From contig QANU01013586.1 in the NCBI GenBank assembly GCA_003254905.1, positions 161,285 through 225,284 of the forward strand: a DNA stretch of 64,000 nt. Reading direction: 5' to 3'. The notes beneath the pieces were generated by a model that worked only from the letters and a program-made list of their open reading frames with translations, made no database searches and was not told where the DNA came from. The first letter of the stretch is position 1; each line of letters starts with the position of its first letter. Of this stretch, positions 22,442 through 34,462 are shown piece after piece. Position numbers and translations under genes: made by a program. The DNA comes from Nissolia schottii (taxonomy: Eukaryota; Streptophyta; Magnoliopsida; Fabales; Fabaceae).

Positions 22442-24951
22442 CTAAGCTATTGTAGCAACAGATTGTCTCTGACTTCTGCTGATGGGCAGATGAACATAAA
22501 CCTCGTGGACCTCTTGTTTACTAACCTCTCCTCTGTCCCTATCTATGGCATAACAGACATAAACTGTATCAATTACAATGTCTAGCACGTGTACACAGTA
22601 ACCCAGCACTAATATCAGCAGCACCCAAGCCAGTGCAGCCACACCATATGAATCATCCCCAAGATTTGTCACCGCTTTTAAGATAGCAAATGCCTGCTTG
22701 TACAACAACAGTTAGGATATAACTAAAGGAAGAGATAGAAAGAGAGGAAATAGCAAAAATGAAATTGCAAAAATTTACTAAATAGTGAAAAACAACAGTG
22801 CACCAAGGCCTAACTTCAACAAGGCAAGTGTAATTTTTAGGTAACTCAAATATAAAGAAATCAGACAATAATTTCTTGCTCCAAGTGATCGATCATTAAT
22901 GATGTGAAAAAATTGAAGGGAAGGATATGTGGTAGACTATCATTTGTCGACATCCACGGGACAGAACCATGGATCAATAATGAGGGATGGACAATAAATT
23001 ATCCCAAGCTTCAAGGGAATTTGTTGACATTTTTATCTAACTTTTACCTATGGAAGAACTAATTCATAGCAACAAATATCTAAACCAAGCATCAGGAAGA
23101 AAATAATATCAATGCAACGCACCACAATTGTGTATATTGCTGAGAGGACAAAGGCAATTCCAGCCAGAAGACGAGATGAGATGGTCTCCACAAAAACAGC
23201 AGAGAGAAGATTGCGTCTGAGAAGTTCATATGTCATCCTCGCTGATGAGCAGTAAGCTTCACCAGTTATTGCAGCAAAGTTGATAGTAAACTTATTAAGA
23301 AATTCAACTGCATTGAGTAAGGCATTAACACAACACCGCAATACAAGATTCACTAGCCCTCGAGCATCCTCTTGTCTAGCACTATCAACTGCAGAGCGCA
23401 CCATTCGCACGACAACGATAAGCAACCCTGACAAGCACACCGTCCCCGAAGAAGGACCAAATGCATTTCTGCCACCCAAATTCACGAAGTTAGCACCTTT
23501 CTAAATGTAAAGCAGTCATTTAACTTAGGTGAATATAACTTATTTTCCTATCTGCCAGTCAAGTGGTTTGCACTCTGCATAGAGAAACATGACTAAGCAT
23601 TCTGACTCGGGCAAATTGCTGTCTACCACTGTTGAAGGGAGTCTCAAACAAAGCATTCTAACAATGAAGTAGTAATGATGGGTAAAGAGCGCTGTATTAG
23701 CATCGAAGTGCATATAATTTGTCAATTAAACTTATCAGTCTGCCACTAGATTAAGTAGGTAGTATTATACGTATTCAACAGGCAAATATGATGTATGCCC
23801 CAACAAAAAGATGATAAAAATGAGTGGATTATCTGAAAGTTATATACAATTTGACTAGATAGAAATCAATTCATGCTGAAAAACACAGGCTTAACAGGCA
23901 ACAAGAACAGAAATATACGAGAATCACAAGTGAAAATAAGGGGGCATAAAAGTAAAAGGGAGGAATCATGCGTTGACCTCAAAGAAGATCTAATAGCCCG
24001 GGTAGGAGTTTGATGATCCTTAGAGAAATACCACTGAGCAATGGTGGAACTGACCACATAAACCTGGGCTTCAAGCATAGCCGCGGCAGACCACAGCATG
24101 GTGAGGATGGCCAGAGCAAAATAAGCTGGCACCCAGCTGTCCTGCTTGAACACGCAGCTGTACTCGCCGCCATCGGAGTGCTTGGGCACAATCCTGCCAT
24201 TGAAGGTCGCAAACACCATGAAGACCACAACTGGGGCATACAGCAGCACCAACCCAACGGTCAAACAAGGCAGCACCCCCAACAACCCCAAGTTCCAGGA
24301 GAGGGCGTTGGAGGCCACGCCGATTATGCTGACGGTGAGCTCAACGCGATGCCAATTCAGCACCAAGATCCAGAGGAGCACCCCGATTAGCAGCAAGATG
24401 AAGAGGAGCACGAGAATTCGGTAGAGGAGAGGGAAGGCATCGGTGCAATCGGAGCTGAGGGTGCAGGCAACGAACCAGTAGACGTCCAGGAAGATAGGGA
24501 TCAGGACGAAGAAGGGAAGCGAGGCGTAGACGATCTGCTTGGCGTAGTGCTTGAGCAGGAGAAGCATGGCCCAGCACATGGGGAGGCTCAAGATGAAGGT
24601 AACGACGAGGGTCCATGTGAGGTCCTTCGCGAGATGAGAAGAGGAAGAGAAGGAGGAGGAGGAGGGGGAATTGAGGCCGCGGGGCACGCAGGAGGTGGAG
24701 TTGGAGTCGTAAGAGTAGGAGGAGGTGGAGGACAAGTTGGAGTTACGATGGAAGATAGCGAAGATCCCGAAAGCGAAGGTGGAGAGGAGGAAGAGGAGGA
24801 AGAGGACAAGAAAAGGGATGTCGTGGAAGGACCGGGGGCCGCGATTGTAAGATATTTGAAGGAAATGGTTTGACTCAGAATCGTCCTCGTCGTCGCGGGG
24901 AGATTCATCGGAGAGGAGGGGGTGGGAGGGCGAGGTGTCGTCGATGGTCAT
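22442..24951 (-). CDS. Choline transporter-like (CTL/SLC44, DUF580) membrane protein
   Basis: Three exons join cleanly: 24951-23978, 23468-23123 and 22693-22442 (974, 346 and 252 bases), giving 523 residues. The junctions read SSLR/NAFG and YTIV/AFAI. The N-terminus is acidic and serine-rich (residues 1-35) and predicted cytosolic. At least eight hydrophobic segments follow, beginning at about residue 45 (FLVLFLLFLLSTFAFGIF). A serine-rich loop lies at about 80-105. The conserved C-terminal CTL region includes GEAYCSSARMTYELLRRN and ends in a membrane span with DIVIDTVYVCYAIDRD. CTL proteins are multi-pass membrane proteins; plant members are linked to choline transport and vesicle trafficking, but substrate specificity here is inferred. 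The frame is intact, so the gene is probably functional. Confidence 0.9.
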
Positions 24952-26035
24952 GGTGGACCACCCAGCTGCTGTGACCGACCAGAGTTTGAGTGGCCGTTGA
25001 CTCGGCTTGCCTCAACTACAACTCTACAACCTCTCTTTCTCATTTAAAATTAAATAAATTTTAAAAAATTGGTTAAAGATATTTAAATAATGCGTATTCA
25101 AATATCTTTAAAAACACGTAAATTTTACGTTTTATTTTATACAGGGACTCTTACTATACTTGTTAATAAAATCTAACATATATATAAATTAAGAGTTATT
25201 CAAGTGAGAAGTTGTACTTTTTTGTTTGCTCTCTAATAACAAATTAATGACCTTAAATTAATTATAGTACATGCTTTCGTTTAGTCAAGATTACATTTTA
25301 AAATAACGTATCAAAACTAATTTATTATCTCTTCTTATATTTCCTTTTCAAAGACCACACAGATTTAATTCAAAAAATTCCCTCTCAATATTTATATATA
25401 TATATATATATTTAAGATTTTGATTATTTAGAATATATAGGGTTAGTTTTTTCCAGACTTAAATTTTAATTTTCTTTTATTGGTCTAGTAGTCAAAATAT
25501 TTTTTTAATAAATGTGTCTGCATTGTGGGATACTGATGATGGAACTGTTAAAGATTTGGTACAACACCGGGATGTCCGTATCGGGAATTTAAGCTGTTAA
25601 CATTAATTAGACGGAGGAAACTGTGTTGGGTAGTTTATTTAACATTAGACATCATAATTTGTTTTTTTTTTAATTTATGAAAAGTAAAATAATAAAGTTT
25701 TGTCTTTTGGCTAAACCTACAAAAAAGTGTGTGGGCCTTACTTTTGATATTTTTCATATTTATGGGCTAAAAGTGCTTTAGGTAAGGATGGGCTCAAAGT
25801 TGCAAGTTATTAGAATAGTATGAGAGCTTATGGGCCTAATGTGTACGATGAAGGGAGGGTTGAAATTCGACCAAGTGAATTAAGCTATTTACAGGCTCAG
25901 ATGTAAGGCTGTGAAAGGAGGCGGTTAAGAAAAAAAAGGCGTGTTGGATGGTAGAGGTTTTGGCAATAGGAGGTATAAGAATGGGAAGAAGGCAGCAGAA
26001 GAAATGGGGAAAGGAGAGGAGAGGAGAGAAGCAAA
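24952..26035. other. Intergenic region between divergent genes
   Basis: This separates the start of the minus-strand CTL-like gene from the plus-strand EXORDIUM-like gene, so it should hold both promoters. The middle is AT-rich with a short (TA)n at 25398-25411. The last 100 bases are purine-rich (ggagaggagaggagagaag), typical of a leader. No assured TATA box was chosen. Confidence 0.5.
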
Positions 26036-26863
26036 ATGGCATCATCCATCCACATGAGTCTTGTGTGGGTGGCTGCGTGCCTGGTGTTGGTACTCCCCGT
26101 GGCCCTTTCCAGCGGGATTCCACGAGGAGCAGTAGTGCCGACCATCAGCAACCACGGGGGCCGCGTGATCACCAACTTGAACATCGGCATCCTGTGGTAC
26201 GGCCCGATTCCAAGAGTCCAGAGGAAGGCCATCCTGAGCTTCTTCAGGTCCCTAAACGGCAATGCCCGCAACGAGAGCGGCGGGCAGCCCCAAGTCTCCT
26301 CCTGGTGGAAAGTGGTTGAGAGCTACCAGCGCGGATCGCCCAGGATTCCGGTGAAGGTGGTGAGCCAGCAGTCCGATCCAAATTACTCACTGGGGAAAGT
26401 GTTGATCAAGGACTTCATCAAGATGCTGCTCCCAAAGGCAACCGGGGGAAGGCCCAACACGCTGGCCCTCATCATAGCCCCCAAGGGCGTCACCGTCCAG
26501 GACATGTGCTCTGGATCATGCGCCCAGCACGGCTTTATTGGGGACACACCCTATGTTCCAGTGGGGAACCCCGAAATGGAGTGCCCTGTCTGTGCCTCCC
26601 CGTTCCTCAATCCCTCCGGCCCCGCAGTCAGGCCACCCACCGGTGACGTCGGAGCAGATACCATGGTCAAGTTGCTCGCTGGCGGATTGGCGGGTGCCGT
26701 CACGAACCCATTCGGAGACGGATTCTTCGCAACCGGGCCAGGAGGGGACCCGCTTGACGCCACCAACATGTGCGCTGCGGCTGCCCCTGTGCTACATTTT
26801 GGCGCCGGGGGAAGCAAGTTCTTCCTGCCTGCACTTTGGAACCCCACCAAGTCTTCCTGCTGA
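26036..26863 (+). CDS. EXORDIUM-like (PHI-1 family) secreted protein
   Basis: A single exon of 275 residues. Residues 1-25 form a signal peptide with a VWVAACLVLVLPVALS core. The family hallmark NIGILWYGPIPRVQRKAIL follows at about 48-66, then SSWWKVVESY at about 85-94. A middle region has LALIIAPKGVTVQDMC, and the C-terminus is cysteine-containing and glycine-rich, with NPFGDGFF and GGDPLDATNMC. EXORDIUM-type proteins act in the cell wall or apoplast and respond to brassinosteroid and carbon status (known for Arabidopsis EXO and EXL1). The length is slightly below the usual 280-320 residues. High GC and absence of introns are normal for the family. The start is the first ATG, just after a purine-rich leader. 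It is probably functional. Confidence 0.92.
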   Translation: MASSIHMSLVWVAACLVLVLPVALSSGIPRGAVVPTISNHGGRVITNLNIGILWYGPIPRVQRKAILSFFRSLNGNARNESGGQPQVSSWWKVVESYQRGSPRIPVKVVSQQSDPNYSLGKVLIKDFIKMLLPKATGGRPNTLALIIAPKGVTVQDMCSGSCAQHGFIGDTPYVPVGNPEMECPVCASPFLNPSGPAVRPPTGDVGADTMVKLLAGGLAGAVTNPFGDGFFATGPGGDPLDATNMCAAAAPVLHFGAGGSKFFLPALWNPTKSSC

Positions 26864-26994
26864 TCAAACCACGTTAAAGAGAATCAAAATGTTTTGACAA
26901 GTTCCATTTGCTAGCTAGGATTTCAATTATACATGCTTGTGTTCATCTACAAATATCTTTATAAGTGATGTATGCAAAATTTTGTTTTTCTAAT

Positions 26995-27004
26995 TGATAA
27001 TAAA
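26995..27004 (+). terminator. Candidate polyadenylation signal of the EXORDIUM-like gene
   Basis: GATAATAAAA, containing AATAAA, about 135 bases after the stop codon. Confidence 0.4.
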
Positions 27005-27420
27005 ACAAAGAACTAGAGCGTAACGGGGTAGAGCTGGGGACATATTTTGTTTCCACCGTCAACTAACATTGCAAATGAGTCAACTGGTGGTAACTAGTTA
27101 ATCAATGATGCAGCTGAGAGAGGGACCACTGCAGACCATATAGTGTGATCGCATGCTGTATATAATTGTAACAAGTGTCACATGAATTTCACTTTCACGG
27201 TAGCATGTATAACGCACAACACGGCCTTCCTCAGAGGTCCCCTGTAGCCTTGTGATATCACCTCCCTCTCAAGATCTTTTCTCCCTCCTCTCCTCTCGGA
27301 GCCAATGGTGGTTGTAGGCCTTCCCTCCTCCTGCATGACCATCTACTCTTTTTCAGCATAGTAATCGACCACGCTAAAATACACAATTCGGTTGGTTAGT
27401 ACAATTACATATAAAATAAA
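27005..27420. other. Intergenic sequence before tRNA-Glu
   Basis: No gene seen. A CT-rich stretch lies at 27262-27335. Confidence 0.5.
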
Positions 27421-27493
27421 TTCCGTTGCCGGGACTTGAACCCGGGTCTTTCGGGTGAGAGCCGAATATCCTGACCAACTAGACTACAACGGA
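27421..27493 (-). tRNA. tRNA-Glu (anticodon CTC)
   Basis: This is a 73-nt cloverleaf on the minus strand. Acceptor arms TCCGTTG and CAACGGA pair perfectly, with A as discriminator. The D arm contains AGTCTAGTTGGTCAGGAT. The anticodon stem TTCGG/CCGAA encloses the loop CTCTCAC, giving anticodon CTC. The T arm is GACCCGGGTTCAAGTCCCGGC, with box B GGTTCAAGTCC intact. There is no intron. It reads as a normal nuclear gene transcribed by RNA polymerase III. Confidence 0.96.
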
Positions 27494-27739
27494 ACCTTGC
27501 TTGCTTTCTTAATTTGTTTTTTAAATAGGAGAACTAATCGCTCCATCGCACAGTTGTTAAATATGATATTGGTGCCTAACTATATTTTGCAGCATAGGTG
27601 AGAGTTGAAGGGTTAGATTCATCTCTGATAAGGGCTAGCCTACAAACGGAAAAATAGAAACATGACTGCATTGGGACAGTTTTGGCCAAGCATGGATGCT
27701 GGTCGTTTCTCAAGGGTAGATTTATTAATAGCTTAATAT

Positions 27740-28060
27740 GGCTTAGAGAAAGGGGTTGAATCTAAACAACTATTTTTGTCAGAAATTTAAATTTCTTTCT
27801 GATAAAAAAAGTTATCTCTTAAAAACTTAGGAGATAATCTCTTTATGTTCATGCGGACAAGTTTTTTAGAAATATGAAATAATGCTTTTCAAACAGAAAC
27901 ACAGCTTCTTTCTGAAGTTCAAAAATAATAAAAAGTGAAGTGAAGAAGAAAATTAGACACACAATTTATACTAGTTTGATTCCCAAAAGTTAAGGATCTA
28001 CGTCCAATTCTTTACTCACCTTTAAATTTATCTATAATATACTTTCAGGTAACCTTTTTT
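27740..28060 (-). repeat. Retrotransposon LTR 3'-part, inverted relative of 16800-17070
   Basis: Read on the minus strand it has the same order as 16800-17070: 'ggacgtag', 'tagtataa..ttgtgtgt', 'aaaaaacttgtc..catga', 'agatwatctcctaa', 'tttagattcaaccc..tctctaagcc'. This is old sequence of one LTR family in opposite orientation. It lies immediately upstream of the xylanase pseudogene. Confidence 0.6.
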
Positions 28061-28178
28061 CTTTTAAGTAAAGAGAACAATTCAATAGCCAAACTTTTTC
28101 AACTTAGTAATTTGCTTCTGATTTTATATATATATTTTTTGGTTTCTTTGGTTACTGAACTTACGGTAATTTCTGCAG

Positions 28179-29803
28179 AACACGAATGGTGATGATACCA
28201 ATATAGATTTAGCTAGTCCTTCGCTGCAACCATGTACCAAGCAGCAATGGAGAATCAATCAACAGTATATAGTCAATACTGTGAGTACAATTAAATTCAT
28301 AATTTAAGCAAGACGGTGCATTGCATGTATGGTTGTTCTTTTACCAATACCACCTCTAACTAATCAAACAAAACGAATCGAAAAAGGATGGTATTGCAAG
28401 GCTTTCAAATAGGTATATGAGAATAAAGTAAGAAAAAGAAGTCAAGTTTCAAAGACTAATAATGAAAGCATGCTATAGAGTAGAGGGAAGAAGAATAATT
28501 TTGTTTCTTTTTTTTTTTCCTCCCATTTGATAGCAAAGAAAGCGTGCTATAACAATTCAAGAGATTGCAAGGAGCAGCCATCACTAAAGAGCAAATCTCA
28601 AGAGACTTCCCTATTGGATCTGCAATAGCAAAACCATTCTTGGCAACTTGCCCTATCAGGTTTGTATATTTTATGTACCAAAATGAGCACTGACTGAGTG
28701 ACATTCCACAACACAGTAACACAACAAAACTATTCCTATCACCTTACAGAATTGGTTTGTGAAGCGGTTCAATGCTGCAGTCTTTGAAAATGAGCTCAAA
28801 TGGTATGCTACAGAGCCTGATCAAGGAAAGGTCAATTACACCATTTCAGACCAGATGCTGCAATTTGTTAGAGCAAAAGAAATCATAGCTAGAGGGCACA
28901 ATATATTCTGGGAAGACCCTAGATACACACCACCATGGGTCCATAACCTTACTAGCATCGAGTTACGATCTGCTGTGAATTCCAGAATCCAAAGTCTCAA
29001 GAACCAATACAATGAAGAATTAATACACTGGGATGTCAGCAATGAAATGCTTCATTTCGATTTCTATGAGAAAAGACTTGGACCTAATGCCACATTTCTT
29101 TTCTTTGAGACAACACATAAATCAGACCCACTAGCAACCCTGTTTATGAATGACTTTAATGTTGTGGAAACATGCAGTGATGTGAATTCCACAGTTGATG
29201 CCTATATCTCCAAGAGGAGAGAATTGCAATAGAATGGAGTCTTTATGGATGGAATTGGCTTAGAGGGTCACTTCATAATACCAAATCCACCCTTTATCAG
29301 AGCTATCCTAGACAAGTTGGGAACACTTGGCATTCCCATTTGGCTTACTGAGGTTGACATAAGCAAGACACTTGATCAAGATACACAGGTGAGCTTGCTA
29401 GAGCAACTCATGTTCTATAATAAAATAAAACAAACAAAAATTCATTTGCCTTCAATTTCTATACTCAGGCAATTTATTTAGAACAAGTGTTGAGGGAAGG
29501 CTTCTCACTCCATCTGTGAATGGGATGACGCTTTGGACAACACTTCATCCAAAAGGGTGCTACCAAATGTGCCTCACAGATAATGATTTCAAGAACCTAC
29601 CAGCAGGTGATGTGGTGGACAAGCTTCTTCAATAGAAGCAAACTGGTTGTGTAGAGGGAGTGGCGGATAACCACGGTTCCTACAGCTTTTATGGGTTCTT
29701 AGGAGAATATAGAGTTAGTGTCCTGTATGACAACAGAACTATGGATTCATCATTTTCGCTCAGTCGAGGTGAAGAAACTAGACATGTTACTATTACACTC
29801 TGA
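28179..29803 (+). pseudogene. GH10 endo-1,4-beta-xylanase pseudogene
   Basis: The family hydrolyses xylan in the cell wall. An exon at 28179-28266 ends in the linker after the CBM22 module (SPSLQPCTKQQWR). An exon at about 28534-28660 carries the ISRDFPIGSAIAK region but changes frame twice and contains a stop. The exon 28750-29389 encodes the main (beta/alpha)8 barrel with NELKWYATEPDQGKVNY, GHNIFWEDP, WDVSNEML (acid/base Glu) and LTEVDIS (nucleophile Glu). The last exon begins near 29468 (AIYLEQVLREGFS) and runs to the TGA at 29801-29803. Breaks are a TAG at 29230-29232 in a glutamine position, a one-base loss after EGFS, and a TAG at 29633-29635. Both catalytic residues survive, but no uninterrupted product is possible. 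The N-terminal CBM22 exons are not seen. Confidence 0.88.
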
Positions 29804-29809
29804 CTCAGC

Positions 29810-32800
29810 TTAACCTTCACTAAAAACTTCAGTTTCAAATTTAAATGATAGTATTACTGTTATAGGTTCATGCAATGCAGTTTCAATTCTATAAATTCAT
29901 CATTCCAAATTGTAAACTGCTTGAATCATGAAAGTGTCTTCAGAATTCTTCTGCTACATCTATAGCCTATGTATATTTCCCGATCCAAGTCATATACGTT
30001 AAAGGGTAATCACATAATCTAGCCTTTTTTCTGTAAATAACTTTTTAAAATAACTACTTCCTTTTTCTTTGTCTTGAGAAATTCATTGCTGAAAACTTGG
30101 CCTTGCCATCGCACATGAGGAGTTCTGTAAAGTAGAAAGGAATATTGAATTTTGGCATCGGTTTTGTTGGGGAATCTAATTAATGATAACAGTGAAGGAC
30201 CTACAATACATACTTTACACCCTACAAAGAAGATTTACATGTCCAAGAACACATAGATAACTGTAACTAGAAATTGAGGAATGCACCAAGAAACTGAAAC
30301 CACGAGGCTTACAGGCTTCAACAAAATCATCAAAGACAACTTAGCTTCCTCAATTCACTAGGATAAGAAGTCACTTTGTGAAAACAACAAGGAAGGGAAA
30401 TGCTCCAATTGCCGAACATTTGTTGCCTTTACTGTTGTTGTGAAAATCGAGTGACTCACTCTCCAATCCTTCTCAAATAACCACTGAGAGATTCTGAACA
30501 CTAGCTTCCTTCTTGTGATCTTTACTCCTCATCGCAGATCCAGAGAGTTGTTGATGATTCGCTTTATTTACCTCTGTGTCATAAAAAAAAGTAATAAAAG
30601 CGAGGATTTACAATAGGATCCGGATATTATTGAAACTGATAGGTTCTGTTTTATTTTTTTCGATAGACACATGGCATATTTTGTTATTGTACATGTGATG
30701 GAAACCAGATAAGCCAACCCAAAACAATAAATATGTTTACTACTTTGCTTTATAAACTCGCCTACAACCATGGATGGGAGAGATTAATATAGAAATAACC
30801 ACTTGGTCGCATGAAGCATGAAATTTTGTTTTTTAGCATCTTGGAGTGGGTGGTGTACAATTAGTGGGAAAGCCAAAATTCAAGAACCCAATAACTAATA
30901 AACCGGCAAAATGAAATTAACCCACTAGACATTTTTACAATTACAAATTGGAATGAAAATGTAGGAAGGAGAATGCTGCAGCCTAGCCTAGTCCTAGTGC
31001 AGCTAGATGAGGAAGGATAGAAGAAGCAAAAAGGGTAACAACAGAGTAAGAGAAGGAGGAGAACCTGCTAAATTTGTGTCTCGCAAGGACTTCTGGCTGC
31101 ACGTTTGTTTCCACACACAAATCACAATCAGAAAAAATAAAGAAATATAATTCAGATTCCTGTCCAATACTACAGTTTGGTGATTTTCTGTTATGTTAAT
31201 TTATTAATAACATGAGCACTAAAAACTCCAGCTTTGGCCGTATGGTTTATGGAACAACCACTGGAATGTCGCCAAAAATAATGATTTGCTTACCAGCTGC
31301 AATTTTTCATAGATACATAACATAACAATGCATGAATAACACATGATAAAACCATCTTAACATAATAATAATAATAACAACAACAAAAAAGATAACTAGC
31401 TTTTTATATTTAGTTTACCTTGGAGAGGATGGACAGAAGGTGATGGTGTAATCGGTAGCAGACCAAGTAAATGTAGTGGAAGCTACAAGAGTTGGGGCAT
31501 TGCTGGCTGAGACCCATGACAGTCAAACCTGCTGATGACCAACAGACTGGCAAGAATTACTTTGCCTAGTAGTAAGGAGGAAGGAGAGGATGGCTTCGGC
31601 TCCCAACTCCCTTCTCAAGCTTTTTTTACCATTACAACAACAACTAAGGTATATAAACATTTGAAAAGATTGAGTATTAACCAATGTGGGACTAGAACTT
31701 TTGAAATACTTAACATTTTCCAACAAGTCAGAGTCACTAGAAAGTGTCTAAAGCAAAATGAAAACTTAGTGACACGTATGGTATACTCTTCTTGTGTTGG
31801 GAGTGGGCACAGAAAAGAGTGAGGGTGAAAGAGTTAACTGAAACGGGAAAGAGATGACTGGTTGCAATGGTGAGACTGAGAAGGAGGTAGTGAATTAAGA
31901 TGGAGAAGGGTTTTTTTTTTGGGAATATTGATCTTTCTTTTTTTGAGCCGTTGACAAATAGAGGATAAAACAGTTCCCTGTAGATTGGCCCAATATATCA
32001 TAGCCTATTTGAGCTAAGGTGCATTATCATTAAAATTGAACGATGCAAACTTTTTCATCTCTGGTCCTCTACCTTAAGCACCCATTAATATGATTCAAGA
32101 AAGTTGATTTATTGCAAAAAGAAGAAAGTCGGTTTATTGCAAGTAGCATGTCCTTTCTTAATCCCTTTGTATTCAAATTTCTGAAAAAACTCTAGTATTA
32201 CTCAATGAGTGTGTTCCTATATTGATTGGCAATCAATAGCCACAAATCATCTTCTTGATGTCAATCTAACGATCAAATTTTAGTTGTCTTTAATGAATCT
32301 CTTGACAGATACAACCAAAAGCAACTTCAAACTGGAAATGACTAATTCGGTCTCTAGTGTTAAGGCCCCAATTTAACATGACGCAGATCTATTCTATACA
32401 TGGAAATCAGCTAGAAATAAGGCTCATAATTGTACCATAAAGTCATTTTGTTTTGACACTGCTTCAAAACGTGCAGAACAGATCGAATATGGTAATTATG
32501 TAGACACCCACGTTAACCACCAGCTCACCTGACAGTGGAGGACAATAAAAATATTAGTTGATTCATAACATGGACAATTCCCCGTATCAAAACATTAATA
32601 CCATCAAGGGAAGATATCAAACAAAGAAGAGCAAAGTGCTTATTATGCTAACAAGATCTTTGAACCAAGTAGATCGATGGTCTACAACCGATTGAAGGTG
32701 GTCAAGGAGACAGAGTCACGGAGTGGGATGTGGTCGTCCAACACACTTGATGAATCATATAAATATGTTTACTGCAGCTAAACAATATGCTTTTTGGTTA

Positions 32801-34274
32801 TTCACCTTCTACCAGCGTGCTTCCATTTTTAATTTATCTATGTTTACACCCCCGCAATGCGCCGCCAAAAAAAATACTGAAATTAACTCGTGTTTTCTTA
32901 GAAAGATTGGATTTCACACGAGAGAATTAGGAATGAGGAAATGACATAATTAATCTTAAATGAATGAGATAGAACATCAAACTTTATAAAGTGATGTATC
33001 TAAAGACAAGATGTGTGACTAACAATTTTTTGTAATAATGTTTTGACATAGATAAAACTATAATCTAAAATCATAATTTCCTTAAGTGAAATTTACAGCC
33101 ATGCACTTTTTTTAAACAAAACTCTTATGTTTCATTTGTGTGTCTCTTCCCATGTCCCACCAATAAAAAACGGTCATTTATAATATTATGGGTAGTTTAA
33201 AATCATTTCACGGAAATCATAAGTGGAGTGGTGAGTTGTCAACATACAATTGGAGGGAGACATGGACTGAGATAGGAAGGTGAGATAGAAGATCTTCATC
33301 CGTTGTTTTCACTATATATTTATCTTATTTATGAATTTTTATCTCTTCAAAATTTTCTTTACAACATAAATCTTTGGTTCTTTAAATAATTTTAAAGAAG
33401 ATTCTTTTGGTGTCTTTGTTTATCTAAATCATTTGATCACTTTCACAATTTGATTCTTCTAATGGTTGAAATTCTCTTTTCTTGATTGTGTCTTAATTAT
33501 ATTTTTTTATTTAAAAAAAAAAGCTTTTCTCGTAGAAAGCTCTAACTCATGAGATGAAAATACAAGTTTATACTCAAATTTCTTTCTTTATTGCCTCCCT
33601 CTGTATAGGTAAAAACTATCAAGATTTATTGGCTATATATAATGGTACTGTCTCAAAAACATAAAAATAAAAAATAAAAAACTTAGCACAAAAGACCAAG
33701 ACTTAAATAGGATTAGTCTTCTTGAAAAAAACTTTGATTTATGAAATTGCAAGTTTTAGTTCTAATTTTTGGCATACGTATGTTTGTATATGTTTGATGG
33801 TATTAGCCATATGTATAGTATCATGATCATTTGAACTTGTTGATGATATGTATGTATACATACAAGCAACTCATACAACATTGTTGAGCTTGCTATCTTA
33901 TTCTCCTATACCAAATTGGTTAGAGCATAGCTTAGATTTGATGAGTTCTACACAATGAATAAACAAGGTTCATTGTTTGCACTAACACTCTCTGAGACAT
34001 GTTTATAGTTGAAGGGGTAAAGAGGTACAGCCCTATTTTGTATTTGTTAGAGTTTCTTTTTGCTTGAACTAAAAAACTATATGGTTTGAGCGGAACTCTG
34101 CATGGATTAATGGATGATTGCTCCTAGTGAAGCACTTACTTTTAAATCATGTAAGCAATAATTTTCTTAATAATTTTGAAATGGGAGTGATAATTGGGTG
34201 CGAGATCTGAAATGACACGAGTGATAGTTTATTGTGGTGGGGAAGAGAATGAGAGAAGAAGTGTGGAGATGGAG
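29810..34274. other. Intergenic sequence, 4.5 kb
   Basis: No gene is supported. A minus-strand stretch around 30490-30580 has exon-like composition but no recognisable domain. Open frames at 31523-31822 and 32723-32944 show no motif. A poly-T run lies at 31911-31920 and a short ATA repeat near 31364. Confidence 0.5.
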
Positions 34275-34279
34275 TTACT

Positions 34280-34462
34280 TAATAGAAGAATGAAGATGAG
34301 AAAGGAGTGAAAAACTGAACTTGCATATCTAGGAGCAATGCTCTGTATATATATACAAACACCAATAGCTTGTGCAGCAAGCAACAATAACTAACTCCAA
34401 CTAACTTCTAAATAACTAACTCTAACAACTCTAACAAACTATGTTGAGAGTTTCCCCTATTA
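34280..34462 (-). repeat. 3' LTR of the copia element
   Basis: 183 bp, TAATAGAAG to CCCCTATTA on the plus strand, with a short TATATATA at 34345-34355. Confidence 0.93.

Noticed and set aside
24010-24908. Several open frames antisense or out of frame to the CTL-like gene
   Set aside because: Shadows of a GC-rich coding exon; the minus-strand exon gives a full membrane-protein family match.
30480-30585. Exon-like minus-strand segment near 30.5 kb
   Set aside because: The frame is open for about 30 codons but ends quickly, with no recognisable family or matching neighbours.
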